Both the position numbers and the translations under genes were made by a program. Below the pieces are notes generated by a model, which saw only the letters and a list, made by a program, of their open reading frames with translations, was not told the origin of the DNA and did not search any database. Positions 13,861 to 21,909 of a stretch of DNA of 31,636 bases are shown one piece after another (the stretch's first letter is position 1; each line of letters starts with the position of its first letter). The stretch is from assembly GCA_963926925.1 (NCBI GenBank), contig CAWUZD010000027.1, positions 1 to 31,636 of the forward strand, written 5' to 3'. The stretch comes from Paralactobacillus_A sp963926925. GTDB taxonomy: Bacteria; Bacillota; Bacilli; Lactobacillales; Lactobacillaceae.

Positions 13861-15078
13861 ATGCTTGAAAAACAATTTTATACAGCTTTGTTTAAGAGCT
13901 CATTTAATAATTTGCCAATTCAAGTTAAGTTTTGGAATGGAACAACACAAGATTTTGGTGAGGGAGCACCAGTAATTTTTGTTACTTTTAAGAAAGTCAT
14001 TCCTGTACATGAAATTTTGAAAAATGCTTCATTAGCATTAGGTGAAGCTTATATGCGTGGTGATATTCAAGTTACTTCAACTGAATATCAACGGCCTTTA
14101 GAAGTATTATTAACTGCTGCTTATGAATCAGTTAATAGTTTTATGCGTAATAAAAAATTTATTCATCTTCCTAAGATTCAACCTCATACTGAAGCTGATG
14201 ATAAGAAGGATGTTCAAGAACACTACGATCTTGGTAATGATTTTTATAAATTATGGCTTGATCCAACAATGACTTATTCTTGTGCTTACTTTGCCAAGGC
14301 AACGGATGACTTGGAAACAGCGCAACGGAATAAGGTTCATCATATTTTACAAAAATTAAATCCACAACCTGATAAGACTTTATTAGATATTGGTTGTGGC
14401 TGGGGTACATTAATGTTAACGGCTACCCGTGAATACGGTTTAAAGACAGTTGGTATTACGCTTAGTCAAGAACAATATAATTATGTAAATAATATTATTC
14501 AAAGCGAACATCTTGAAGATCGGGCTGAAGTATTGCTTTGTGACTATCGTGAATTGAAGCATGCGCCATTTGATTATGTTACTAGTGTTGGTATGTTTGA
14601 ACATGTTGGTAAGAAGAATCTTGGTGCTTACTTTAAAGATGTTGCAAAGTACTTAGTTGATGATGGGGTTGCTTTAATTCATGGGATTACACGGCAGCAA
14701 GGCGGTGCTACCAATGCATGGTTAACCAAGTATATCTTCCCTGGTGGTTATGTACCTGGCTTAGTTGAAAACATTAAGCATATTGAAGATGCTGGTTTAC
14801 AAGTATTTGATTTGGAATCATTACGGCGTCATTACCAAAAGACTACTGAAATTTGGGATGATAACTTCAATGCTAAACGCGACCAAATTGAACAAATGGC
14901 TAATGATTCACTTGAACAAACAATGAGTGGCTATAAATTTGCCCGGATGTGGGATTTGTATCTTCAAGCTTGTGCCGCATCATTTGGTTCTGGCAACATT
15001 GATGTGATTCAATATCTTTTAACTAAAGGTGCTAGTGGTAAAAACTTACCAATGACACGTGATTATATGCTTCACTAA
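13861..15078 (+). CDS. cfa: Cyclopropane-fatty-acyl-phospholipid synthase
   Basis: A 405-residue, full-length Cfa. The enzyme adds a methylene from S-adenosylmethionine to unsaturated acyl chains of membrane lipids, at the inner face of the membrane, improving acid and stress resistance. VQEHYDLGNDFYKLWLD is the family signature, LLDIGCGWGTL (about 175-185) binds the methyl donor, and GMFEHVGKKN is a further conserved block. The N-terminal lipid-binding part (1-110) is present. AGAAGGG precedes ATG 13861. The sortase gene follows after 25 bases, so the two may share a transcript. Confidence 0.95.
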   Translation: MLEKQFYTALFKSSFNNLPIQVKFWNGTTQDFGEGAPVIFVTFKKVIPVHEILKNASLALGEAYMRGDIQVTSTEYQRPLEVLLTAAYESVNSFMRNKKFIHLPKIQPHTEADDKKDVQEHYDLGNDFYKLWLDPTMTYSCAYFAKATDDLETAQRNKVHHILQKLNPQPDKTLLDIGCGWGTLMLTATREYGLKTVGITLSQEQYNYVNNIIQSEHLEDRAEVLLCDYRELKHAPFDYVTSVGMFEHVGKKNLGAYFKDVAKYLVDDGVALIHGITRQQGGATNAWLTKYIFPGGYVPGLVENIKHIEDAGLQVFDLESLRRHYQKTTEIWDDNFNAKRDQIEQMANDSLEQTMSGYKFARMWDLYLQACAASFGSGNIDVIQYLLTKGASGKNLPMTRDYMLH

Positions 15079-15103
15079 TTAAAAATATTTGGGGGCTTAA
15101 AAA

Positions 15104-15796
15104 TTGAAACGTTGGAAAAAAGTACTTTTATGGATTGTCGTTATTGTGTTATTAGTCGCTGGTTTAGGAATGATCTTTAATGAGCAAATTAAAGAAGCGT
15201 TAGTTAATCATATGGCCGGCAAACAATATGCAGATTTAACGGTAACTAAAATTGAAAATAATAAAAAGGCTAAGACAACGTATGATTTTAATAGCGTTAA
15301 ACCGTTAGGAATCAAAGAGGCCTCAGAAGCTGCTATTGAAAGTGATGTGGGTGCAATTGGTAAAATGGCGATTCCAAGTGTCAAAATGTATTTGCCAATT
15401 ATGCCTGGTGTATCTAATTCTTCCTTATCCCAAGGTGGCGGTACAATGAAACCTAATGAAAAGATGGGTGAAGGTAATTATGCCTTAGCTGGTCATTATA
15501 TGACTGATAAGGGGATTTTATTTTCACCATTAAAGAATATTCAAAAAGGTGCTGCCATTTACATCACTGATATGAAGAATGTTTACAAATATCAAGTAAC
15601 TAATACTTCAGTAGTTAGTGAAAATGATGTCAGTGTTATTGATGATGTACCTGGTGAAAAATTAATTACTTTAGTAACTTGTGCTTCTGCTCATGAAGGG
15701 GAAAAGAACCGGATTATTGTTAGAGGTAGTTTAGTAAGTGTTACTAAAGCCGATTCACAATCATTAAAAGTTTTTACAAAGACTAATCAAGGATAA
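15104..15796 (+). CDS. srtA: Class A sortase
   Basis: A 230-residue membrane-anchored transpeptidase that attaches LPxTG-type proteins to the wall. It has an N-terminal anchor (residues 6-24) and the catalytic residues His131 (LAGHYM), Cys193 (TLVTCAS) and Arg203 (NRIIVRG). A single internal class A domain and lack of a C-terminal membrane segment fit SrtA. No LPxTG substrate is encoded in this window. The start is TTG 15104 behind GGGGG; no suitable ATG is close. It is followed six bases later by the AI-2E-family gene. Confidence 0.93.
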   Translation: MKRWKKVLLWIVVIVLLVAGLGMIFNEQIKEALVNHMAGKQYADLTVTKIENNKKAKTTYDFNSVKPLGIKEASEAAIESDVGAIGKMAIPSVKMYLPIMPGVSNSSLSQGGGTMKPNEKMGEGNYALAGHYMTDKGILFSPLKNIQKGAAIYITDMKNVYKYQVTNTSVVSENDVSVIDDVPGEKLITLVTCASAHEGEKNRIIVRGSLVSVTKADSQSLKVFTKTNQG

Positions 15797-15801
15797 AATT
15801 T

Positions 15802-16842
15802 ATGACATGGTATCAAAAATTCATTCATAACCAAACATTACGCCGGATAACTGTTTTATTAAGTGTTTGCCTAATTTTTTGGCTTTTTCGGCGCATGTTA
15901 AGCCTATTTTTATTAACGTTTATTTTTACGTTTTTAATTACACGATTGGTTAATATGATTAAACGTCATATTAATATTAAGCCTGTTTTTATCGTGGTAC
16001 CGACGTATGCGATAATTGTTGGTTTAATTTATTATGCGGTAGTTCATTATGTACCATTAATTGTTAAGCAATCAATGCTTTTGGTTGATCGTGTTTATAA
16101 ATTTTATCATAGTAGTGCTATTGATAAAAACCAGTTAATTCTTTTTTTGAATCATTGTTTTAGTCAATTAAATTTAATTGGCCAATTAAAGGGTAGTTTT
16201 TCAAAAGTTTTAACTTATATTGGTGGGATTAGCACAACTGGGGTGATGTTTTTCTTTGCATTACTCCTGAGCTTTTTCTTTGCGTTAGAAACCAAACAAT
16301 TAAAACATTTTGGTACTGAACTAACGCATAGTAAGTTTGGTTGGTATTTTAGCGATATTGCTTATTTTGGTAAAAAATTTGTAAGTACTTTTGGATTTGT
16401 TATTGAAGCACAAATTTTAATTGCCTTGGTTAATACAACGTTAACCGTGATTACACTTTCATTTATGAAAATGCCGAATGTGCCAAGTTTAGGTGTGATG
16501 GTATTCTTACTATCAATGATTCCCGTAGCTGGGGTAATTATTTCCTTAATACCATTGTCAATCATTGGTTATTCTATTGGCGGCATTCGTTACGTGATTT
16601 ATATTTTAATATTAATTTTGTGCATTCATGCTTTGGAAGCATATGTTTTAAATCCACGGTTTATGGCAATGAAAACTAAGTTACCAATTTTTTGTACGTT
16701 TATTGTCTTATTAATTGCTGAACGGTTATTAGGTACTTGGGGATTAATCGTTGGTATTCCAATTTTTACGTTCTTGCTTGATATTCTTGGAGTACAAAGT
16801 ATTGGTAAACCAATGCGTAAAATAAAGACTAAACATTCTTAA
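15802..16842 (+). CDS. AI-2E (PerM/YdbI-type) family transporter
   Basis: A 346-residue protein with about seven or eight hydrophobic segments in the PerM/AI-2E arrangement: two early segments, a soluble loop near residues 90-140, then the conserved C-terminal part with PSLGVMVFLLSMIPVAG and LEAYVLNPRFMA. Family members include the E. coli TqsA autoinducer exporter and Na+/H+ antiporter-like proteins, so the substrate cannot be given. AAGGA precedes ATG 15802. It probably shares a transcript with sortase. Confidence 0.9.
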   Translation: MTWYQKFIHNQTLRRITVLLSVCLIFWLFRRMLSLFLLTFIFTFLITRLVNMIKRHINIKPVFIVVPTYAIIVGLIYYAVVHYVPLIVKQSMLLVDRVYKFYHSSAIDKNQLILFLNHCFSQLNLIGQLKGSFSKVLTYIGGISTTGVMFFFALLLSFFFALETKQLKHFGTELTHSKFGWYFSDIAYFGKKFVSTFGFVIEAQILIALVNTTLTVITLSFMKMPNVPSLGVMVFLLSMIPVAGVIISLIPLSIIGYSIGGIRYVIYILILILCIHALEAYVLNPRFMAMKTKLPIFCTFIVLLIAERLLGTWGLIVGIPIFTFLLDILGVQSIGKPMRKIKTKHS

Positions 16843-16863
16843 CGAAATTTGAGGAGGAATAAA

Positions 16864-17550
16864 ATGGCGAAGTTAGTTTTGTTGCGGCATGGGCAAAGCG
16901 TCTGGAATTTAAGTAATCGTTTTACTGGCTGGCGTGATGTTGATTTGAGTCCGCAAGGTATTGCAGAAGCTCATACTGCTGGGCAAAAATTAGCAGCAAC
17001 TAATATTCAATTTGATGTGGCGTATACCTCATTATTAAAACGCGCTATTAATACGTTAAACATTGTTTTGACCGAAATTGACCAGTTATATTTACCAGAA
17101 ATAAAAACATGGCGTTTAAATGAGCGTCATTATGGTAGTTTGCAAGGATTAAACAAAACTGAAACTGCGCAAAAATATGGTGAAGAACAAGTGTATCAAT
17201 GGCGGCGTTCTTATGCGACTGTTCCTCCTTTATTAAGTAAAGATGATCCCACGGCACCATGGCGTGATTTTCGTTATCGCAACGTTGATCCACAAGTATT
17301 ACCACTTGGCGAAAGTTTAGCAATGACTTTACAACGGGTGTTACCATTTTGGAGTGATGAAATTATTGCGCAATTGCGTAATAATCATAATGTATTAATT
17401 GTTGCGCATGGCAATTCATTACGGGCTTTAATGAAGCATATTGAAAATATTAGTGATGATGATATCATGCAACTAGAATTAAAGACGGGTACACCGGTTA
17501 TTTATGATATTTCTCCTGATTTAGTTGTTAATCAAAAAGATTTATTATAA
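16864..17550 (+). CDS. gpmA: 2,3-bisphosphoglycerate-dependent phosphoglycerate mutase
   Basis: A 228-residue cofactor-dependent mutase that interconverts 3- and 2-phosphoglycerate in glycolysis. LLRHGQSVWN carries the phospho-accepting His (residue 8 or 9), RLNERHYGSLQGLNK is the central signature, and VAHGNSLRAL holds the second His. The position usually acidic in RHGxSEWN is Val, and the segment VPPLLSKDDPTAPWRDFRY departs somewhat from typical sequences, so this may be a second paralogue. I start at ATG 16864 behind GAGGAGG; TTG 16849 lies before that site. The interrupted gene at 17583 follows. Confidence 0.93.
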   Translation: MAKLVLLRHGQSVWNLSNRFTGWRDVDLSPQGIAEAHTAGQKLAATNIQFDVAYTSLLKRAINTLNIVLTEIDQLYLPEIKTWRLNERHYGSLQGLNKTETAQKYGEEQVYQWRRSYATVPPLLSKDDPTAPWRDFRYRNVDPQVLPLGESLAMTLQRVLPFWSDEIIAQLRNNHNVLIVAHGNSLRALMKHIENISDDDIMQLELKTGTPVIYDISPDLVVNQKDLL

Positions 17551-17582
17551 TTAACAGATAGATGTAGTAAAGGAAGATCAAA

Positions 17583-17927
17583 ATGCCATACGGAATTATT
17601 GGGGCTACTGTTCATTAAGAATCACTTTCAGTATTTTATGAGGGTTTAGATGATCAACCAATGAATTTTGAACAAGCATTACAGCGCGCGATAACATTAT
17701 TGATTGATGAACTTTGTGGAACTGCAATTGCTGAATTTAAAAAACTGGCAATGTATCTCCAGAATCATTCAATAAAAAATGTCACTGAACTTAATAAATT
17801 AAGTGATAGCACTTCGGATTGCTTACAAGTAAGTTGGTTAAGTGATAACCATTTTATTATTAATGCAATGGATCAACACGAGGTGTATCAATTACATTTA
17901 GAAGTTCTGCCATTATTAATAAAGTAA
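17583..17927 (+). pseudogene. Small gene interrupted by an in-frame TAA
   Basis: AAAGGAAG sits at good distance before ATG 17583, which opens a frame MPYGIIGATVH and then stops at TAA 17616-17618. The same frame continues without further stops to TAA 17925, as ESLSVFYEGLDDQPMNFEQA onward. The whole would be 114 residues with the stop replaced by one changed base. I do not recognise the family. An internal ATG at 17661 lacks a ribosome site, so the remaining 88-residue frame is probably not made efficiently. It is either a fresh nonsense mutation, a sequencing error, or a short leader peptide followed by a remnant. Confidence 0.7.
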
Positions 17928-17935
17928 AAAATACA

Positions 17936-17965
17936 AGAGATTGGCATAACCAATCTCTTTTTATT
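17936..17965 (+). terminator. Terminator after gpmA and the broken gene
   Basis: AGAGATTGG and CCAATCTCT form a 9-bp stem with a CATAA loop, followed by TTTTATT. Confidence 0.85.
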
Positions 17966-17992
17966 CGGAAAAAGTGAAAGGAAAATTTATTA

Positions 17993-18820
17993 ATGACAAA
18001 ATTAATTGCATTAGATTTGGATGGGACCACGTTAAATGCACAAGGCACATTGTCTGCATTAACTATCCAAACATTACAAACTTTGCAAAAGTTAGGACAT
18101 AAGGTAGTTATTACTACCGGTCGTCCTGATAACATTAGTGTTAATTTTTATGATGAATTACAATTAAATACGCCTATGATTAATTTTGATGGGGCTTTAA
18201 TTCATATACCTCATCAACACTGGAATGCTGAACAAGAATTAACCTTACCTGATACAATTCTTGATGATATTTTGACATTAAAGAGTCAATATCCAACTGA
18301 TTTAATTGTTGCAGAAGGAAAACACTTTTTGTTAAGTGATCGGCCATTTACTGATGTTCCTTATTTACCTGATAATGCTCATCCGCAACAATTATTATCA
18401 GCCGAAACCTTACCTCGTAAGCCTATTTCAATGACAATTTTTGCACCAAAAGAAATTTTGAAAACGGTCAATGATGTTATTGGTACAAAGTATCCACAAT
18501 TATTATTAAATTCATGGGGATCATGGGTCGATAAAGCTGTTGAAATTGCTACACAAGGTGCTTATAAGTCACGTGCGGTTCGTTATGTCGCTGATTATTA
18601 TCAAATTCTTATGAATGATGTCTTAGCATTTGGTGATGATCAAAATGATTTAGATATGTTAACTGCTGCTGGTTTGGGTGTTGCTATGAAAAATGGTACT
18701 GATGCTGCCAAGGCAGCTGCTAATACGCAAACATCATTTACTAATGATGAAGATGGTGTGGCACGTTTCTTGATAAATTACTTTAATTTGAACAATAGCA
18801 TTAGCGCTGTTGAAGGCTAA
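17993..18820 (+). CDS. Cof-type HAD superfamily phosphatase
   Basis: A 275-residue HAD hydrolase of the Cof/IIB type. ALDLDGTTLNA supplies the nucleophile Asp8 and the acid Asp10. VVITTGRPD is motif II, a Lys in GAYKSRAV is motif III, and LAFGDDQNDLDML (about 213-225) is the metal-binding motif IV. The large cap domain in the middle sets substrate choice, typically sugar phosphates or flavin/pyridoxal phosphates. AAAGGAAAA precedes ATG 17993. A second Cof-type gene lies at 19236 with a small unknown gene between them. Confidence 0.92.
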   Translation: MTKLIALDLDGTTLNAQGTLSALTIQTLQTLQKLGHKVVITTGRPDNISVNFYDELQLNTPMINFDGALIHIPHQHWNAEQELTLPDTILDDILTLKSQYPTDLIVAEGKHFLLSDRPFTDVPYLPDNAHPQQLLSAETLPRKPISMTIFAPKEILKTVNDVIGTKYPQLLLNSWGSWVDKAVEIATQGAYKSRAVRYVADYYQILMNDVLAFGDDQNDLDMLTAAGLGVAMKNGTDAAKAAANTQTSFTNDEDGVARFLINYFNLNNSISAVEG

Positions 18821-18879
18821 TGTTTATAATGATAATAGTTACTTAATAAGTGATTAAACTTAATGAAAGAGGATTTATT

Positions 18880-19233
18880 ATGGATAAAATGACTTTTGAT
18901 CAATTAAGTGCCGATGCTCAAGATAAAGCATTGCAAGTATTTGTACCATTTTATTTGGCTTTATATCGTAAAGATAATTTGGAATTAATTGCTAAAGCCG
19001 ATGATGGTGAAATGGCTGATGTTAATAACTATTTATCTGATAATAAGAGTTTTAGCACTGACCAATTAATCGCTGGTGTCATTGCTAATCGTAAGGACGC
19101 TCTAGAAGCAATTTTAAATACTTTAAATCAAACATATGATGCTGAAGGTAATGTTAACGTTGCTTGGGATGAATGGCGTGCTGATGCAATTGCTAAATTA
19201 AATGAAGGTAAAAATATTCCTCGAGGCAAATAA
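18880..19233 (+). CDS. Hypothetical protein, 117 residues
   Basis: I do not recognise the family. The protein is small, acidic, soluble and mostly helical in appearance, with no signal peptide or membrane segment. It contains VFVPFYLALYRKDNLELI and an aromatic-acidic patch VAWDEWRADAI. I start at ATG 18880 behind AAAGAGG rather than the upstream in-frame ATT. It lies two bases before the second HAD gene, so they are co-transcribed and perhaps translationally linked. Confidence 0.78.
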   Translation: MDKMTFDQLSADAQDKALQVFVPFYLALYRKDNLELIAKADDGEMADVNNYLSDNKSFSTDQLIAGVIANRKDALEAILNTLNQTYDAEGNVNVAWDEWRADAIAKLNEGKNIPRGK

Positions 19234-19235
19234 TT

Positions 19236-20066
19236 ATGACCAAACCATATCTAGTTTTTATGGATGTTGATGGTACATTATCATATGATCATTTACATGT
19301 TTCTGATTTAACTAGTGCCATTATTCGTAAATGGCAGGCTAAGGGAGTAATTTTTTATATTGCGAGTGGACGGCCACGCATGTTGGCTGAACCAATTGCC
19401 CAACAAATTGATGAGCAAGTTCATTTAGTTGCCTCTAATGGTGCAGTTTATCAAGATAATAAGGGCCAATGGATTATTAATTTCTTAACGGCAAATGATA
19501 TTACGCAAGCTTATCAACAAATTGCTCAAAATGGGTTAAATGCCTTTTTCTTTGGTTTAAATGATTTATATTATACCCGGCAATTACCACAATCAGTAAT
19601 GAAGTATGGTAAAGAGTACTTTATAGAAACTGCCGTTTACCCAATTGAACCACATTATGTTGAAAAATTAAGTGATTTAAATGGGGCCTTACATGACCGT
19701 ATTACTAACGGTATTATCTTATTTGATGATGAAAGTGTCATGAAACAAGTTAAAGCACAACTTTCCCAAACAACTAATATGCATCTTTCTGCTTCAAGTA
19801 AGCATAATATTGAAATGATCCCGCATGATGTTGATAAATCAACAGCAATTGCGGCTTTACAAGCAGTTTATCAAACTGATACTGCTCATACTTTAGTTTT
19901 TGGTGATGGTCCTAATGATATTGGGATGATGCAACAAGCTGATATTAGTGTTGCTATGGGAAATGCCTTACCTGAGGTTAAACAAGCTGCCCATTATGTC
20001 ACTGATAGTAATGTTGATGATGGGATTGCTCATTTCTTAGATAAGTTTTTTGCTGATAAATTTTAG
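19236..20066 (+). CDS. Cof-type HAD superfamily phosphatase (second)
   Basis: A 276-residue relative of the protein at 17993. VFMDVDGTLSYD holds the nucleophile and acid Asp residues, FYIASGRPRM is motif II, Lys in DKSTAIAAL is motif III, and LVFGDGPNDIGMM is motif IV. The cap domains of the two proteins differ, so the substrates probably differ too. The ribosome site, GAGG, lies inside the end of the preceding gene. Two terminators follow. Confidence 0.92.
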   Translation: MTKPYLVFMDVDGTLSYDHLHVSDLTSAIIRKWQAKGVIFYIASGRPRMLAEPIAQQIDEQVHLVASNGAVYQDNKGQWIINFLTANDITQAYQQIAQNGLNAFFFGLNDLYYTRQLPQSVMKYGKEYFIETAVYPIEPHYVEKLSDLNGALHDRITNGIILFDDESVMKQVKAQLSQTTNMHLSASSKHNIEMIPHDVDKSTAIAALQAVYQTDTAHTLVFGDGPNDIGMMQQADISVAMGNALPEVKQAAHYVTDSNVDDGIAHFLDKFFADKF

Positions 20067-20078
20067 ATAATTAAAAAA

Positions 20079-20106
20079 GGCGCTATATATTATATAGCGC
20101 CTTTCA
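20079..20106 (+). terminator. Terminator after the HAD operon
   Basis: GGCGCTATATA and TATATAGCGCC form an almost loop-less stem (arms meet at TT), followed by TTT and preceded by an A-run. Confidence 0.75.
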
Positions 20107-20118
20107 TATTGATAAAAT

Positions 20119-20148
20119 AAAAAAGCAACTCAACGAGTTGCTTTTTTT
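20119..20148. terminator. Bidirectional terminator
   Basis: AAAAGCAACT and AGTTGCTTTT form a 10-bp stem with loop CAACG and T-runs on both strands. It probably serves the minus-strand LysM gene as well as the HAD operon. Confidence 0.85.
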
Positions 20149-20170
20149 ATTTTCATTATTTATTTACTGA

Positions 20171-21004
20171 TTAGTACCAGCCGTGTGCTTCACGGAATGC
20201 TAAAGCATTTTGTACTGAACCATAACGTTGGTCGCAGTATTGTTGGAATACGCGGTCTTGGTTAGCTGGTGATAAGTTACCATGTAAGTATGAAATATCT
20301 AATTGATATTTACCATAGTAACGACCATTTTGAGCTGTGTAGCTACCACCTGATTCAGCTTGGGCAATTGCATTTGCTGCAGCTGCGGCACTACCACTTA
20401 AACTTGATGAACTTGTGTTTGATGAAGTTGTTGTAGTAGTTGTTGTCTTAGGTGCTACATAGTTAGTTGTAGTAGTTGTCTTTTGATAGTTACTGTTGTT
20501 GTTTGTTGAAGTAGCATTGTTGTTATTGTTACTTACAGCATAGTTGTTTTGTTGACGTTGAACAGTAACTTGTTGTTGAGTATCCTTAACAGCGTTTTGA
20601 GTATTATTAGCTGTTTGTTGTAATTGTAATACTTGACCAACATAAATAACATCGCTTGTTAAGTGGTTGATGCTCATTAATTCGTTAACAGTTGTGTTGT
20701 ATTGTACTGCTAAACCACTTAATGTATCACCAGATTTAACAATAATGCTTTTAACGTTGTTTTGAGTTGTACTTTGATTATTGTTATCATCTGGAATTTG
20801 TAATTGCATACCAACTTGTAATGCGTATGGGTTTACATTGTTATTTAATTGTTCTAACTTTTCAACACTCGTATTATGTTGTTGTGCAACACTCCATAAT
20901 GTGTCACCACTTGTTACATTAACTGTTGCAGCATGTGCTGCAGTAGGTACTGCTACAATTCCTAATGCTGCGGCACTAATCGCAAGTAATGATGTTTTCT
21001 TCAT
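20171..21004 (-). CDS. Secreted LysM protein with Apf/transglycosylase-like C-terminal domain
   Basis: A 277-residue exported wall protein. A signal peptide ends at AHA-ATV (residue 25). Two LysM modules follow (about 27-70 and 84-127, each with SGDTL), then a Ser/Thr/Asn-rich linker, then a C-terminal domain (about 206-277) with AQAESGGSY, GRYYGKYQLD and CDQRYGSVQNALAFREAHGWY-like ending. That ending matches lactobacillus aggregation-promoting factor and related transglycosylase-like proteins; the Glu in AESGG is the likely catalytic acid. It would bind and probably trim peptidoglycan. GAGGAG precedes ATG 21004. Three WalR-like half-sites lie about 70-95 bases upstream. Confidence 0.92.
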   Translation of the reverse strand: MKKTSLLAISAAALGIVAVPTAAHAATVNVTSGDTLWSVAQQHNTSVEKLEQLNNNVNPYALQVGMQLQIPDDNNNQSTTQNNVKSIIVKSGDTLSGLAVQYNTTVNELMSINHLTSDVIYVGQVLQLQQTANNTQNAVKDTQQQVTVQRQQNNYAVSNNNNNATSTNNNSNYQKTTTTTNYVAPKTTTTTTTSSNTSSSSLSGSAAAAANAIAQAESGGSYTAQNGRYYGKYQLDISYLHGNLSPANQDRVFQQYCDQRYGSVQNALAFREAHGWY

Positions 21005-21038
21005 AAAATAATCACGCTCCTCATTTATTACGATTATT

Positions 21039-21067
21039 AATTTACTCTATGTATGCTGCTAACACAA
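21039..21067 (-). promoter_or_regulatory. Candidate promoter of the LysM/Apf gene
   Basis: On the minus strand TTGTGT (21067-21062) and TAAATT (21044-21039) lie 17 bases apart, with three and four of six consensus matches. The call is weak by itself, but the WalR-like boxes lie directly upstream of this -35. Confidence 0.35.
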
Positions 21068-21071
21068 TGGT

Positions 21072-21099
21072 TGTAACATGATTGTAAAGTCATTGTAAT
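21072..21099. promoter_or_regulatory. Triple WalR-like box
   Basis: TGTAAC, TGTAAA and TGTAAT are each separated by exactly five bases (ATGAT, GTCAT). The known WalR (YycF) consensus of Firmicutes is TGTWAH-N5-TGTWAH, and WalRK controls wall hydrolase genes. Here two overlapping matches sit upstream of a LysM/Apf-type wall gene, as expected for an activated target. Confidence 0.7.
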
Positions 21100-21161
21100 T
21101 GAGTTGCATAGAAAAGGGCGATATATGACAACAATTTAACAATTAAACAGTTAAGTTACAG

Positions 21162-21254
21162 CAAATTCGAATTTGTAATATTTTATGACAGTTTATAACA
21201 AGTGTCATAAAATGCGTTGTCTTTTCACTTTAAAACGATTAAATTTTTAAAGTG
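21162..21254. promoter_or_regulatory. Cluster of inverted repeats in the divergent intergenic region
   Basis: There are three elements. A 14-bp perfect palindrome CAAATTCGAATTTG is at 21162-21175. TTTTATGACA and TGTCATAAAA (21181-21190, 21203-21212) have arm centres 22 bases apart. CACTTTAAAA and TTTTAAAGTG are at 21226-21235 and 21245-21254. They may be operators for regulators of either flanking gene; none matches a box I can name. TTGTCT (21217) and TTAAAT (21239) could be the promoter of the TetR operon. Confidence 0.5.
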
Positions 21255-21259
21255 TTAAT

Positions 21260-21277
21260 GGAATGAACGTTCATTCC
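21260..21277. promoter_or_regulatory. TetR-family operator
   Basis: GGAATGAACGTTCATTCC is a perfect 18-bp palindrome that ends just before the ribosome site of the TetR gene. The core GAATGAACGTTCATTC is typical of operators of TetR regulators that control their own drug-exporter operons. Its place after the probable transcription start fits autorepression. Confidence 0.85.
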
Positions 21278-21294
21278 TTTTGGGAGGAATAGTA

Positions 21295-21891
21295 ATGACA
21301 TCGAATGATAAAGAGACATTGATTTTAAATGCTGCATTACAACTCTTTTCAGAAAATGGGTATGAAGCAACCCGCATTCCACAAATTATCAAAAAAGCTG
21401 GAATCAGTGCTGGAACGATTTATCGTTACTTTCATAATAAGGAAGATATTCTTAATAAGTTATTTCAACGTAGTATGAATAAGATGCTTCTTAGTTTAAC
21501 TGCTAACTATCCGCATGATAAATCGTTTAAAGATCAATTTGATTTTATTTTTATGCATGGGGAAAAGATTATTGTTACTAATCCCCAATTAATATATTTC
21601 ATCGCTAAGAATGAATTTGATCGTGGCCTTAACCAGCAAAGCCATCAAGCATTTATGAAATTATTTGATTTCTTACGTAATTTTATTTTGAAGGGACAAG
21701 AAGCAGGAGTATTTCGGCAAGGTAATCCGCGTGTTTTGAGTGCTTTGTTATATGGTGGGTTAACATTTATCGTTGATTTTATTATTCATCATAATAATGG
21801 CGCACTACTTAGTGAAAGTGATCAACAAAATATTCACCAAATGTATGCGCAGTTACGCCAAACTTGTTGGGATGCATTTACTGCTAAATAG
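21295..21891 (+). CDS. TetR/AcrR family repressor of the MMPL exporter operon
   Basis: A 198-residue regulator. The N-terminal helix-turn-helix is typical (ILNAALQLFSENGYEATRI, then KKAGISAGTIYRYFHNKEDI). The helical C-terminal part should bind the inducing ligand, which is unknown. I start at ATG 21295 behind GGGAGG; TTG 21280 lies before that site. It sits directly after an 18-bp palindrome and 18 bases before the MMPL gene, so it should repress its own operon until a substrate of the exporter appears. Confidence 0.93.
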   Translation: MTSNDKETLILNAALQLFSENGYEATRIPQIIKKAGISAGTIYRYFHNKEDILNKLFQRSMNKMLLSLTANYPHDKSFKDQFDFIFMHGEKIIVTNPQLIYFIAKNEFDRGLNQQSHQAFMKLFDFLRNFILKGQEAGVFRQGNPRVLSALLYGGLTFIVDFIIHHNNGALLSESDQQNIHQMYAQLRQTCWDAFTAK

Positions 21892-21909
21892 AAAGGAATA
21901 ATTATTAAG

